The position numbers and the translations under genes are program-made. This document shows, one piece after another, positions 1 to 7,236 of a stretch of 28,518 nt of DNA; the stretch's first letter is position 1, and each line of letters opens with the position of its first letter. Origin of the DNA: Clostridium sp. CAG:448 (GTDB lineage: Bacteria > Bacillota > Clostridia > Oscillospirales > CAG-272); contig FR890560.1 of NCBI GenBank assembly GCA_000433415.1, positions 7,826-36,343 of the forward strand, given 5' to 3'. Below the pieces are notes generated by a model that saw only the letters and a list, made by a program, of their open reading frames with translations, searched no databases and had not been told where the DNA came from.

Positions 1-1563
1 CGCCGGCCGCGACAGCACATTTCCCAGCCGATCCTTGATCTCCAGGTTGTCTGCTCTGTCAAGCCCGGTATCAAACGCCAGATGCCACTCGTAACGCAAA
101 CCGCGATCCGTTCCGAATTCCAGATATTCCGTTGCCGCGTCAACATCCGGTACAACCACCAGCATCACGGGATCCGTCTCGTTTTTCAAATCCTCTGCCC
201 TCAAAAATCCGTCCGCCCCTGCGGAAACCCGAAGCGCAACACCTCCATCAAAGGTCACTTGCGGCGCCGTATAGGAACCGTCCGTTACGGACAATAGTGC
301 TTCCCCGTTTTGCAATGTCTGTTCCGCCCCCGTCCTCCGGTTGTAATCCGCAAGCGGGACAAACATCACCCGGTAGCGTTGACTGTCCTGACCGCCATCA
401 TAGGCATCCATACTTTCATTGTCCAAAGAAATATGATCCTGCTTTAATATCCCGAAGAACTGCACATCCCGCCAATCTGCAGTTGATGCAAAAGTTCCGC
501 CTGCCGCCGTGACCTGCTCTGCAATGGAATCCCGCAGGTCCGTCACAAATTCTTCATCGGACATCACATCCGCGTCCATATAAAACACAATATTGAATGC
601 CTGCGGATACATTGCCCGGATAGAATCCTCCGTGCCGAAATAGAGACAGGACGTCGTGGAAATCATAACCAGAACCATGGTCGCGAGAATACAGATGGAT
701 GCAAGTCCCGCACCGTTGCGCTTCATACGGTATGCCATGGAGGAAACGGATACAAAGTGGTTGGGACGGTAATAGTATTTCTTATTCCGCTGCAAAATAC
801 GGCAAAGGGTTACCGATCCGGCAATCATCAACAGATAGGTGCCGATAATAACCATAATCACCGCAATAAAAAAGTAAGCCATCGCCGTCACAGGCTTCTC
901 GATGGTAACTGCCAGATAATACGCACCCGCCAGCAAAAGAACGCCCACGATCCCCAAAAACAAATTTGCCTTCGGCGGCTTTTCTCCGACGGTATCGCTG
1001 CGCAGCAAATTCATGGTGTGCGAAAAACGAACCTGGCGCAGCGCATTCAAAAACAGTAAAAGGAAGATTCCGATAAAAACACCTGCACCGGTCAACACGG
1101 CTTCCGGAGAAACAAAGAGCGTGTAACTCACACTTTCCCGCATAATATTGACCATTCCGAGTTCAGCAAGTTTAGACAGGACAATGCCGATAAAAAGGCC
1201 GGCAACCAGTGAGACACCGCCAATCATGAAAGATTCCCAAAACAGAATCCAACCCAAATGCCGCTTCCCCATTCCCAGAATGTTATACAGTCCGAATTCC
1301 TTCTTCCTGCGCCGCATCAAAAAAGAATTGGTATAAAACAGGAAGATACATGCGAAAATGGCGATCACCCTGGATCCAAAGCCCATAATGAGCCGCAACG
1401 TCCGCCCCCCGCGCATCGAAAGCAGAATTTCATCATAATAGAGGAACGTCACAATATAGTGCATCACAACCATTCCGATGCAGGTCAAAAAGTACGGCAG
1501 ATACAGGCGTTTGTTCTTCTTCATCGCAACAAACGCAAGTTTAGGATACAACATTCCCTTCAT
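1..1563 (-). CDS. BceB-type ABC transporter permease, C-terminus off the window
   Basis: The frame is open from an ATG at 1563 to the window edge (521 codons, no stop), so the gene is cut at its 3' end. The start overlaps the stop of the upstream ATPase gene as ATGA, indicating translational coupling. The protein starts MKGMLYPKLAFVAMKKNKR. It has about seven hydrophobic helices in the visible part, then a long hydrophilic stretch from roughly residue 320 to the end (MYPQAFNIVFYMDADV and onward). The segment KKEFGLYNILGMGKRHLG after helix 2 is typical of BceB/VraG/YxdM permeases. Family knowledge: these have ten helices, FtsX-like domains and an extracellular domain of about 200 residues between helices 7 and 8 that senses or extracts cell-wall-active peptides such as bacitracin or bacteriocins. 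About 130-150 residues with three helices should lie outside the window. The actual substrate cannot be read from sequence. Confidence 0.9.
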   Translation of the reverse strand, partial: MKGMLYPKLAFVAMKKNKRLYLPYFLTCIGMVVMHYIVTFLYYDEILLSMRGGRTLRLIMGFGSRVIAIFACIFLFYTNSFLMRRRKKEFGLYNILGMGKRHLGWILFWESFMIGGVSLVAGLFIGIVLSKLAELGMVNIMRESVSYTLFVSPEAVLTGAGVFIGIFLLLFLNALRQVRFSHTMNLLRSDTVGEKPPKANLFLGIVGVLLLAGAYYLAVTIEKPVTAMAYFFIAVIMVIIGTYLLMIAGSVTLCRILQRNKKYYYRPNHFVSVSSMAYRMKRNGAGLASICILATMVLVMISTTSCLYFGTEDSIRAMYPQAFNIVFYMDADVMSDEEFVTDLRDSIAEQVTAAGGTFASTADWRDVQFFGILKQDHISLDNESMDAYDGGQDSQRYRVMFVPLADYNRRTGAEQTLQNGEALLSVTDGSYTAPQVTFDGGVALRVSAGADGFLRAEDLKNETDPVMLVVVPDVDAATEYLEFGTDRGLRYEWHLAFDTGLDRADNLEIKDRLGNVLSRPA

Positions 1564-2324
1564 GCCTGCATACCTCCGGTTGCAAGAAGCGTCAGTGTGT
1601 CTGCTATTTTCTGATAAAACACCTGATCGGTTGCCCGCCCACGAAAGATCTGATGAAAGACCTCGCCGTCCTTGATGAAAAGCACGCGTCCCGCCGTACT
1701 GGCTGCACGCACCGAATGCGTTACCATGAGCACCGTCTGCCCTTGATGATTGATTTGGGCAAACAAACGCAACAATTCATCCGTCGCACGGGAATCCAAT
1801 GCGCCGGTCGGCTCATCGGCAAGCACCAACTTGGGATTGGTGATCACCGCACGGGCAACCGCCACGCGCTGCTTTTGACCGCCCGAAATCTCATACGGAT
1901 ACTTCTGCAACAGGGACGTAATTCCCAGTTTGTCTGCAAGCGGAACAAGTCGTGCGTGCATGCTGTCATATTTTTCGCCCGCAAGCACAAGCGGCAAATA
2001 AATATTGTCCTCGACCGTAAAGGTATCCAACAGATTGAATTCCTGAAAAACAAACCCAAGATTGTCCCTGCGGAAAGCGGCAATGGCGGACTCCTTCACC
2101 GTAGCAAGATCCATCCCATCCAGAATCACGCTCCCTCCCGTTGGACGGTCCAACGCTGCAAGCAGATTCAGCAATGTTGTTTTTCCGCTTCCGGATTCCC
2201 CCATAATGGCAACATATTCACCCGGTTCAACCGTAAAACTCACATTTTTCAGCGCCTGTACGCGCGCCCCTCCAAAGCGACCGGTGTATATTTTTTGCAG
2301 ATTTTTGACTTCCAAAAGATTCAT
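1560..2324 (-). CDS. BceA-type ABC transporter ATP-binding protein
   Basis: A 254-residue ATPase of the MacB/LolD/BceA class, expected to pair with the permease encoded immediately downstream. Walker A is GESGSGKTT at residues 42-50, the Q-loop Gln is near 94, the signature ISGGQKQR is near 146-153, and Walker B LVLADE is at 166-171, followed by PTGALDS. A His near residue 200 (VTHS) is the H-loop. The start is the ATG at 2324, preceded by AGGGGAGG seven bases upstream. A longer in-frame opening to 2354 is rejected because it would begin inside the -10 box at 2353-2358. The gene has its own promoter with a BceR-like operator, so it is probably induced by the peptide that the module handles. 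Family knowledge: BceAB complexes use ATP to free lipid II-cycle intermediates from antibiotics and also signal to the kinase. Confidence 0.93.
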   Translation of the reverse strand: MNLLEVKNLQKIYTGRFGGARVQALKNVSFTVEPGEYVAIMGESGSGKTTLLNLLAALDRPTGGSVILDGMDLATVKESAIAAFRRDNLGFVFQEFNLLDTFTVEDNIYLPLVLAGEKYDSMHARLVPLADKLGITSLLQKYPYEISGGQKQRVAVARAVITNPKLVLADEPTGALDSRATDELLRLFAQINHQGQTVLMVTHSVRAASTAGRVLFIKDGEVFHQIFRGRATDQVFYQKIADTLTLLATGGMQA

Positions 2325-2352
2325 AACAAACCTCCCCTGAATTTCTGTCCCC

Positions 2353-2381
2353 ATTATAGCAGAATCCGGCAGTGCATTCCA
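2353..2381 (-). promoter_or_regulatory. Promoter of the bceAB-like genes with weak -35
   Basis: On the minus strand there is a perfect TATAAT (2353-2358) preceded by TGC, i.e. an extended -10. Seventeen bases upstream is TGGAAT (2376-2381), a poor -35. A good -10 with a weak -35 below an operator is what an activator-dependent promoter looks like. The predicted transcription start is near 2346, giving a leader of about 20 nt before the ATPase ATG. Confidence 0.75.
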
Positions 2382-2409
2382 TTGAATCCTCTTACATTTT
2401 CGGTATAAA

Positions 2410-2427
2410 TCTTACAATTTTGTTAGA
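2410..2427 (-). promoter_or_regulatory. BceR-like operator (inverted repeat)
   Basis: The minus strand reads TCTAACAA-AA-TTGTAAGA, an 18-bp near-perfect dyad. Its core TAACA-AAAT-TGTAA matches exactly the TNACA-N4-TGTAA motif that I recall for BceR-type response regulators. It lies about 50-70 bp upstream of the -10 of the transporter genes. A further TTACA half-site, in the same orientation on the plus strand, lies at 2392-2396, between the dyad and the -35. No BceR-like gene is visible in the window, so the binding protein must be encoded elsewhere. The functional assignment is inference from motif and position. Confidence 0.72.
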
Positions 2428-2456
2428 TTCAGGTGTACTGTGCCAGAAATCAGCAT

Positions 2457-3446
2457 TTATTCCGGATGAAACTCATACTGCTCCAACTGCAAAAACACCG
2501 ATGTTCCCTTCCCGACCAGAGAGGTGATCCGGATACCGACAGACAGTTTTTCACAGATGCGTCGGCAAAGGTACAGTCCGATCCCGCTTGCCTGGCGGTC
2601 GATTCTTCCGTTATATCCCGTATATCCTTTCTCAAACACCCGCGGCAAATCCTCCGGTGCGATACCGATCCCGGTGTCGCTGATACAAAGCGTATCGGCG
2701 TCCGACATGAAAATGCGAATCTCCCCGGATGGTGTGTATTTCAGCGCATTGGACAGCAACTGCCCGACCAGAAATGAAAACCATTTTTCGTCCGTCACAA
2801 TCGTCCGGTTGGTTGGTTCATAGACTAGCTTCAGATGACGATCAATGAATTCCGCAGAGAAACTGCGGATACTCTCACGCAACAAATCATCCAGGTCACA
2901 GGTGCGAAACACATAATCGCTTTCCTCGCTGTCCAGGCGCAAATAGGTCAGAACCATTTCAACATACTGTTCAACCCTGCGCAATTCCGCCCGCAGGCGG
3001 CGTGTATATGTGGTATCTTCGTTCTGAAGACTGAGCTGCATAGAAGCAATCGGTGTTTTAATCTGATGCGCCCAGAGCGTAAAGTATTCCACGGTCTGTG
3101 TATACCTGTTTTTGGCAGCATTCGCAAGTGCAACGGACTGCGCACGCAATCCGTCGATGATTTCGCAGTAATCCGCCTCGCAAACGGAACCGCTGCCGTC
3201 CGGCACGGACATCAGCGCCGCATCCGTATGCTTCATCGCCTGCAATTGTAAGTGCTTTTTTCTGACATGGAAGAAGTCAATCAACAGTGCTCCCCCGCCA
3301 CAAAGGAAAAACAAAGCAGAGGGATACAGGACTGCGGCAACCGGCAACCGGTACAGAAAAAAAGAAACCAGGTAAACCACGAACAAGGCAAAAAACAAAC
3401 CCAATACCCGCCAACGTCCGCGCAAATAGGAAAAAAACAGCTTCAC
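2457..3446 (-). CDS. BceS-type intramembrane-sensing histidine kinase
   Basis: A 329-residue kinase with two N-terminal helices close together (about residues 13-34 and 40-60) and almost no extracytoplasmic loop. This is the layout of intramembrane-sensing kinases of the BceS/GraS class. The phosphoacceptor motif FTLWAHQIKTP has His at residue 127. The ATP-binding domain shows an N-box (LLSNALKYTPSG), G1 box (DTGIGI) and a G2-like ASGIGLYLCRRI. The start is a GTG at 3446: GGAGAGGGGG lies nine bases upstream, and the consensus promoter at 3478-3506 rules out the longer frame beginning at 3506. The gene has its own promoter and is separated from the ATPase gene by 132 bp. Unusually, there is no response regulator gene in front of it; bceR normally precedes bceS. 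Confidence 0.92.
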   Translation of the reverse strand: MKLFFSYLRGRWRVLGLFFALFVVYLVSFFLYRLPVAAVLYPSALFFLCGGGALLIDFFHVRKKHLQLQAMKHTDAALMSVPDGSGSVCEADYCEIIDGLRAQSVALANAAKNRYTQTVEYFTLWAHQIKTPIASMQLSLQNEDTTYTRRLRAELRRVEQYVEMVLTYLRLDSEESDYVFRTCDLDDLLRESIRSFSAEFIDRHLKLVYEPTNRTIVTDEKWFSFLVGQLLSNALKYTPSGEIRIFMSDADTLCISDTGIGIAPEDLPRVFEKGYTGYNGRIDRQASGIGLYLCRRICEKLSVGIRITSLVGKGTSVFLQLEQYEFHPE

Positions 3447-3477
3447 TTTTAGAATCCCCCTCTCCGTTACGGATTCT

Positions 3478-3506
3478 ATTATACGCGTTTTTGATTTTTC
3501 TGTCAA
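3478..3506 (-). promoter_or_regulatory. Consensus sigma-A promoter of the histidine kinase gene
   Basis: Minus-strand TTGACA (3501-3506), exactly 17 bp, then TATAAT (3478-3483): a perfect housekeeping promoter. Transcription should start near 3471, about 25 nt before the GTG start. It is the only main promoter in the window without TG upstream of the -10. The -35 directly abuts the terminator of the feo operon. Confidence 0.9.
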
Positions 3507-3542
3507 GAAAAAGTGCAGGTCGGCATCTCACTGCCGACCTGC
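3505..3542 (-). terminator. Rho-independent terminator of the feo operon
   Basis: A perfect 11-bp GC-rich stem (GCAGGTCGGCA at 3515-3525 with TGCCGACCTGC at 3532-3542) closes a 6-nt loop. On the minus strand it is followed by ACTTTTTCTT. It lies 49 bp beyond the stop of the Cys-rich peptide gene and insulates the kinase promoter, whose -35 overlaps the end of the T-tract. Confidence 0.9.
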
Positions 3543-3590
3543 TGTTGGAGGTTTTCTCACTGTATGCTTGTTGACGGAACATACAGAGCT

Positions 3591-3797
3591 TTATTTTTTT
3601 GTGACTGAGGTTTTCCTCCCTTTTTTCGAGGGAACATCACCGCCGCAACTGCCACAACCGCCGCATGCGCCGTTGCAATGTGCGCAATCACATCCACAGG
3701 AGGATCCCTTCTTACCCTTTGCAAAGAACGTCTGATAAATTGCAAATCCGACAACAGCAAGCAACACAACACAAACACAAACCATTCCCCACGTCAT
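3591..3797 (-). CDS. FeoB-associated Cys-rich membrane protein
   Basis: A 68-residue protein with one N-terminal transmembrane helix (about residues 3-24, MVCVCVVLLAVVGFAIY), a basic linker, then a Cys/Gly-rich tail with seven cysteines in about 20 residues (SCGCDCAHCNGACGGCGSC), ending in Lys/Arg. This matches the small FeoB-associated Cys-rich membrane proteins that commonly follow feoB in Clostridia. A role in docking or passing on ferrous iron, or in assembling the transporter, is only an inference. I chose the ATG at 3797 because AGGAGG lies nine bases upstream; a TTG at 3803 is only three bases from that site. It is the last gene of the operon, 23 bp after feoB, and is followed by a strong terminator. 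Confidence 0.9.
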   Translation of the reverse strand: MTWGMVCVCVVLLAVVGFAIYQTFFAKGKKGSSCGCDCAHCNGACGGCGSCGGDVPSKKGRKTSVTKK

Positions 3798-3820
3798 AAT
3801 CAAGTACCTCCTATCGATTT

Positions 3821-6367
3821 TTATTTCATTTTGACCTTTGTGGTCAGCTTTGTTGCTTCATGGTACTTACGGAAGAACAGCATGTAGATCATGCCGGCAA
3901 GTGCCAGGATAGCAAAGATCAAACCAACGACATTGACATTTCCGGTGAAGAGAGAACCGAACTGGTTGATCATCAGGGCAATCAGATAAGCAAATCCGCA
4001 CTGATAACCGATCGCAAACCAGGTCCACTTTGCGCTGTTCATCTCACGCTTGATAGCACCGATTGCAGCGAAGCAAGGTGCGCACAGGAGGTTGAACACC
4101 AAGAAGGAGTAACCCGTGATACCGCTGAACGCCGCGGAAATGTTCTGGTAAACAGTGCCGTCTCCGCCACCGTAAAGAATACCGAGCGTACCAACGATAT
4201 TTTCTTTTGCGACAAGTCCTGTGATGGATGCCACGGCTGCCTGCCAGTTGCCCCATCCAAGCGGCTTGAAGACCCATGCAAGGACACCGCCGATCGCAGC
4301 AAGAATAGACTTATCAATTTCATCATCAGACAACATACGGAAGGATCCGTCAACGAATCCGAAGTAGGTTGTGAACCAAACAAGAATGGTGGAAAGAAGG
4401 ATGATCGTACCAGCCTTCTTAATGAAGGACCAGCCGCGCTCCCACATGGACCGCAGAACGTTTCCGGGGGTCGGCCAGTGGTATGCGGGAAGCTCCATAA
4501 CGAACGGAGCAGGCTCGCCGGCAAACATCTTTGTCTTCTTAAGCATGATACCGGACAAAATGATCGCAGCCATACCGATGAAGTATGCGGAGGTTGCAAC
4601 CCATGCGGATCCGCCGAACACAGCGCCGGCAATCATTGCGATGAAAGGAACCTTTGCACCGCAGGGGATAAAGGTCGTTGTCATAATAGTCATCCGACGG
4701 TCGCGTTCATTCTCTATCGTTCTGGATGCCATGATACCGGGAACGCCGCATCCGACACCAATCAGCATCGGGATAAAGGACTTGCCGGACAATCCGAACT
4801 TACGGAAGATACGGTCCAGCACAAATGCGATACGTGCCATGTAGCCGCATGCTTCCAGGAACGCCAACATCAGGAACAATACCAACATCTGGGGAACAAA
4901 ACCGAGCACAGCACCGACACCGGCAACAATACCGTCCAGAATCAGTCCGCTCAGCCATTCAGGACATACCGGCTCGTCTGTACCTACCTTCAGTGCATCA
5001 CCAAGGAGAACAGGGATACCGGGCACCCAGACACCGAAATCAGCGGGATCCGGTGCGGCAAATTCCGCATTCTTTTCTTCAAAGTATGCCTTTGCTTCCA
5101 GATAGGTCACAGGGACATACGGATCCGCTTTTTTATCATTTTTCACGGAGTCGGGAATCTTGGAGTAATAAACCTTCAGTTCGGTCTGCTCCAATGTTTC
5201 CTCATCCTCTACCGTGACGGTACCGACAGCATCCTCGGATTCCGGCACGAAGTTCTTGACTGCTTCCAATGCCGCCGCAGCATCAAAATCTTCCGCCTCG
5301 GGATCAACATCCACAAATCCTTGAATTGCATTCAACGCATCGCCGTACTCGCCGTCCGCATCGTTGTAAGCGCTGCTTCCGATCCAAAGCAGGTGCCATC
5401 CGTCGCCGAACACACCATCGTTTGCCCAGTCGGTAGCAGGTGCACCGACCGCAACCATTGCAATGTAGTAAACAAGGAACATTACCGCTGCAAAGATCGG
5501 CAGACCCAACCAACGGTTGGTAACAACCTTATCGATCTTATCCGAGGTGGACAGCTTGCCTGCGTTCTTTTTCTTGTAGCAGGCTTTGATCACCTTTGCT
5601 ATGTAGATGTAGCGCTCGTTTGTAATAATGGACTCAGAGTCATCATCCAACTCCTCTTCCGCCGCTTTGATATCCTTCTCGATATGAGCAAGCGTTGCCT
5701 GATCAATATTGAACTGCGCAAGCACTTTATCATCGCGCTCAAAGATCTTGATTGCGTACCAACGCTGCTGTTCCTCCGGACGGTCATGCAGCACTGCCTC
5801 TTCAATGTGTGCAAGTGCATGCTCCACACATCCCGTAAAGGTATGCTGCGGAATCGTCTTGGTATGAGAAGCGGCGTAAATCGCAGCCTCAGCCGCCTCC
5901 ATAACACCGGTTCCCTTCAAAGCGGAGATCTCAACGACCTCGCATCCCAATTGCTTGGAAAGCTCGCCGATGTTGATTTTATCGCCGTTCTTGCGCACCA
6001 CATCAATCATGTTGATGGCAACAACAACCGGGATTCCCAACTCAGTCAGCTGGGTGGTCAGATACAGGTTACGCTCCAGGTTTGTACCATCCACAATATT
6101 CAGGATGGCATCCGGGCGTTCGCCAATCAGGTAATTCCGCGCCACCACTTCTTCAAGTGTGTACGGGGACAGTGAATAAATACCGGGAAGGTCCGTAATC
6201 ACGACATCGTCGTGCTTCTTCAGCTTACCTTCCTTCTTTTCAACCGTAACACCGGGCCAGTTACCGACGAACTGGTTGGATCCGGTCAGTGCGTTGAAAA
6301 GTGTGGTCTTACCTGCGTTCGGGTTTCCGGCGAGGGCAATCCGAACCCGCTTGTCATTCTTTTCCAT
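3821..6367 (-). CDS. feoB: Ferrous iron transporter FeoB with large extracytoplasmic insertion
   Basis: An 848-residue Fe2+ transporter of the inner membrane. The N-terminal G domain has G1 GNPNAGKT (14-21), G3 DLPG (59-62), G4 NMID (119-122) and G5 SALKG (148-152), followed by the helical GDI-like region to about 280. The membrane part has the two FeoB gate segments with their cysteines, GCGVPGIMA and PCGAKVPF. Between the first and second membrane helices lies an insertion of about 160 residues (roughly 308-465). It is rich in Asp, Glu and Ala with no Cys, and contributes to a length above the usual 650-800. Start: ATG 6367 with GGGAGGAG seven bases upstream. A GTTAGC-N4-GCTAAC palindrome lies 20 bp before the start, suggesting its own iron-responsive control in addition to the operon promoter. 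Confidence 0.97.
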   Translation of the reverse strand: MEKNDKRVRIALAGNPNAGKTTLFNALTGSNQFVGNWPGVTVEKKEGKLKKHDDVVITDLPGIYSLSPYTLEEVVARNYLIGERPDAILNIVDGTNLERNLYLTTQLTELGIPVVVAINMIDVVRKNGDKINIGELSKQLGCEVVEISALKGTGVMEAAEAAIYAASHTKTIPQHTFTGCVEHALAHIEEAVLHDRPEEQQRWYAIKIFERDDKVLAQFNIDQATLAHIEKDIKAAEEELDDDSESIITNERYIYIAKVIKACYKKKNAGKLSTSDKIDKVVTNRWLGLPIFAAVMFLVYYIAMVAVGAPATDWANDGVFGDGWHLLWIGSSAYNDADGEYGDALNAIQGFVDVDPEAEDFDAAAALEAVKNFVPESEDAVGTVTVEDEETLEQTELKVYYSKIPDSVKNDKKADPYVPVTYLEAKAYFEEKNAEFAAPDPADFGVWVPGIPVLLGDALKVGTDEPVCPEWLSGLILDGIVAGVGAVLGFVPQMLVLFLMLAFLEACGYMARIAFVLDRIFRKFGLSGKSFIPMLIGVGCGVPGIMASRTIENERDRRMTIMTTTFIPCGAKVPFIAMIAGAVFGGSAWVATSAYFIGMAAIILSGIMLKKTKMFAGEPAPFVMELPAYHWPTPGNVLRSMWERGWSFIKKAGTIILLSTILVWFTTYFGFVDGSFRMLSDDEIDKSILAAIGGVLAWVFKPLGWGNWQAAVASITGLVAKENIVGTLGILYGGGDGTVYQNISAAFSGITGYSFLVFNLLCAPCFAAIGAIKREMNSAKWTWFAIGYQCGFAYLIALMINQFGSLFTGNVNVVGLIFAILALAGMIYMLFFRKYHEATKLTTKVKMK

Positions 6368-6386
6368 AATAGCACTCCTCCCATTT

Positions 6387-6402
6387 GTTAGCAAATGCTA
6401 AC
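6387..6402 (-). promoter_or_regulatory. Putative DtxR-family operator before feoB
   Basis: Perfect inverted repeat GTTAGC-ATTT-GCTAAC on the minus strand, in the 85-bp gap between the second feoA and feoB. A further half-site TTAGCC (plus-strand GGCTAA, 6408-6413) lies just upstream. The same GTTAGC-N4-GCTAAC core occurs at the feo promoter (6958-6975), next to a DtxR/MntR-type gene. I could not identify a convincing promoter here, so it may control an internal promoter or act as a roadblock. Confidence 0.7.
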
Positions 6403-6452
6403 TCTTTGGCTAAAAATAATTGTCATTTGAAATCAGACCGGGCAATCGAAAC

Positions 6453-6674
6453 TTACTCGATTTCGATCATTTCCGCATCCGCTTTACGGATAGAAAGCTC
6501 ATAGCCGCGAACCGAGATCTCGATCGGATCACCCAGCGGTGCCACCTTACGGATATGTACCTGCACACCTTTGGTAATGCCCATGTCCATAATGCGGCGC
6601 TTGGTTGCACCTTCTCCGTGGAGTTTCACAACAACCGCGTCCTGTCCGACCTTTGCCTCGCGCAATGTCTTCAT
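6453..6674 (-). CDS. feoA: FeoA family protein (second copy)
   Basis: A 73-residue SH3-like FeoA protein, cytoplasmic, a small accessory subunit needed for FeoB activity in most bacteria. Typical elements are GEGATKRRIMDMGITKG and the downstream IEISVRGYELSIRKADAEMI, the signature FeoA C-terminal strand pattern. The start ATG at 6674 has AAAGGAGG seven bases upstream. It follows the first feoA by 26 bp and precedes feoB. The two FeoA copies are clearly diverged from each other (compare GEGATKRRIMDMGI here with GGTPEVKKHLENLGF in the other), so this is not a recent tandem duplication. Confidence 0.93.
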   Translation of the reverse strand: MKTLREAKVGQDAVVVKLHGEGATKRRIMDMGITKGVQVHIRKVAPLGDPIEISVRGYELSIRKADAEMIEIE

Positions 6675-6700
6675 GTCACTGCCTCCTTTATTGAATAAAA

Positions 6701-6913
6701 TTATATCATGATTTTCTGCGCCATTTCACGGCTGATCGCGACACGGGCTTCTTTGACATTCACAATCAGATTCCCATTGATCGTATTGATCACCGTAACA
6801 TTACCGCCAACCACAAAACCCAGATTCTCAAGATGCTTCTTGACCTCCGGAGTTCCGCCGATCTTTTTGATAATGTTCTCCTCGCCGGCGTCCGCAAGCA
6901 CTAAGGGCATCAT
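6701..6913 (-). CDS. feoA: FeoA family protein (first copy)
   Basis: A 70-residue FeoA domain protein (MMPLVLADAGEENIIKKIGG start; KHLENLGFVVGGNVTVI core; ARVAISREMAQKIMI end). It is the promoter-proximal gene of the feo operon. The start is the ATG at 6913, with GGGGAGG seven bases upstream; the second ATG at 6910 is equally possible. The longer in-frame opening to 6991 is rejected because it would start upstream of the predicted transcription start and run through the operator and -10. Two FeoA proteins in front of FeoB is a known Clostridial layout; a heteromeric FeoA1-FeoA2-FeoB complex is plausible but not shown. Confidence 0.92.
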   Translation of the reverse strand: MMPLVLADAGEENIIKKIGGTPEVKKHLENLGFVVGGNVTVINTINGNLIVNVKEARVAISREMAQKIMI

Positions 6914-6957
6914 ACGGATTCCTCCCCGAACCGATTTCACCGGTTCTTCTTCATATC

Positions 6958-6975
6958 GGTTAGCCCTCGCTAACC
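6958..6975 (-). promoter_or_regulatory. Putative DtxR-family iron operator at the feo promoter
   Basis: Perfect 18-bp inverted repeat GGTTAGC-GAGG-GCTAACC (minus strand), placed 6 bp downstream of the -10 so that it covers the transcription start. This is a classic repressor position. The half-site resembles the TTAGG/TTAGC half-sites of DtxR/IdeR-type operators, and the neighbouring divergent gene encodes a DtxR/MntR-family protein. Binding of that protein under iron-replete conditions is inferred. Confidence 0.8.
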
Positions 6976-6981
6976 TCGTAT

Positions 6982-7010
6982 ATGATAACACGCACCGACA
7001 CTTTTGTCAA
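6982..7010 (-). promoter_or_regulatory. Promoter of the feoA-feoA-feoB operon
   Basis: Minus-strand TTGACA (7005-7010), 17 bp, TGT then TATCAT (6982-6987), i.e. an extended -10. The transcript starts inside the GGTTAGC palindrome at 6958-6975 and reaches the first feoA ATG after roughly 60 nt. Confidence 0.88.
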
Positions 7011-7068
7011 GTCCTGTTTTTCATTTTTTTGAAATTTGTGGCTTACGCCAATGGTACAATTCTCAAAA

Positions 7069-7101
7069 AATCATTTGTTGTTCAGATTGACAACAATGAT
7101 T
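7069..7101. repeat. Interrupted inverted repeat between the divergent feo and dtxR promoters
   Basis: AATCAT-T-TGTTGT, an 8-nt spacer, then ACAACA-ATGATT: two 12-bp complementary arms with one unpaired T. It lies midway between the feo -35 (7010) and the dtxR -35 (7115). On the minus strand the second arm runs into a T6 run, so it could also act as a weak leftward terminator. Whether it is an operator for a second regulator or only a structural element cannot be decided here. Confidence 0.5.
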
Positions 7102-7114
7102 CGACAAAAAGCAC

Positions 7115-7143
7115 TTGATTTTTTCACGGAAACGTGTTATACT
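7115..7143 (+). promoter_or_regulatory. Promoter of the DtxR-family regulator gene
   Basis: TTGATT (7115-7120), 17 bp, TGT then TATACT (7138-7143), again an extended -10. It gives a leader of about 87 nt before the ATG at 7237. No GTTAGC palindrome is present here, so autoregulation through the same site is not indicated. Confidence 0.83.
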
Positions 7144-7236
7144 TGCTCTTGAGGCACTGTAAGATACTTGTCCGCAACCAAAAAGTCCGCAGATGACCAG
7201 AGGTAGTGCATCAAATCCAACAAAGGAGTGATATCT

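Noticed and set aside
3597..3797. Cys-rich tail of the FeoB-associated peptide as a metallothionein or peptide toxin
   Set aside because: The membrane helix, the operon position directly after feoB and the known family of FeoB-associated Cys-rich proteins give a simpler explanation.
3860..6175. 771-codon plus-strand frame opposite feoB
   Set aside because: Antisense shadow of a biased GC-third-position gene; no domain, and no promoter or ribosome site supporting it.
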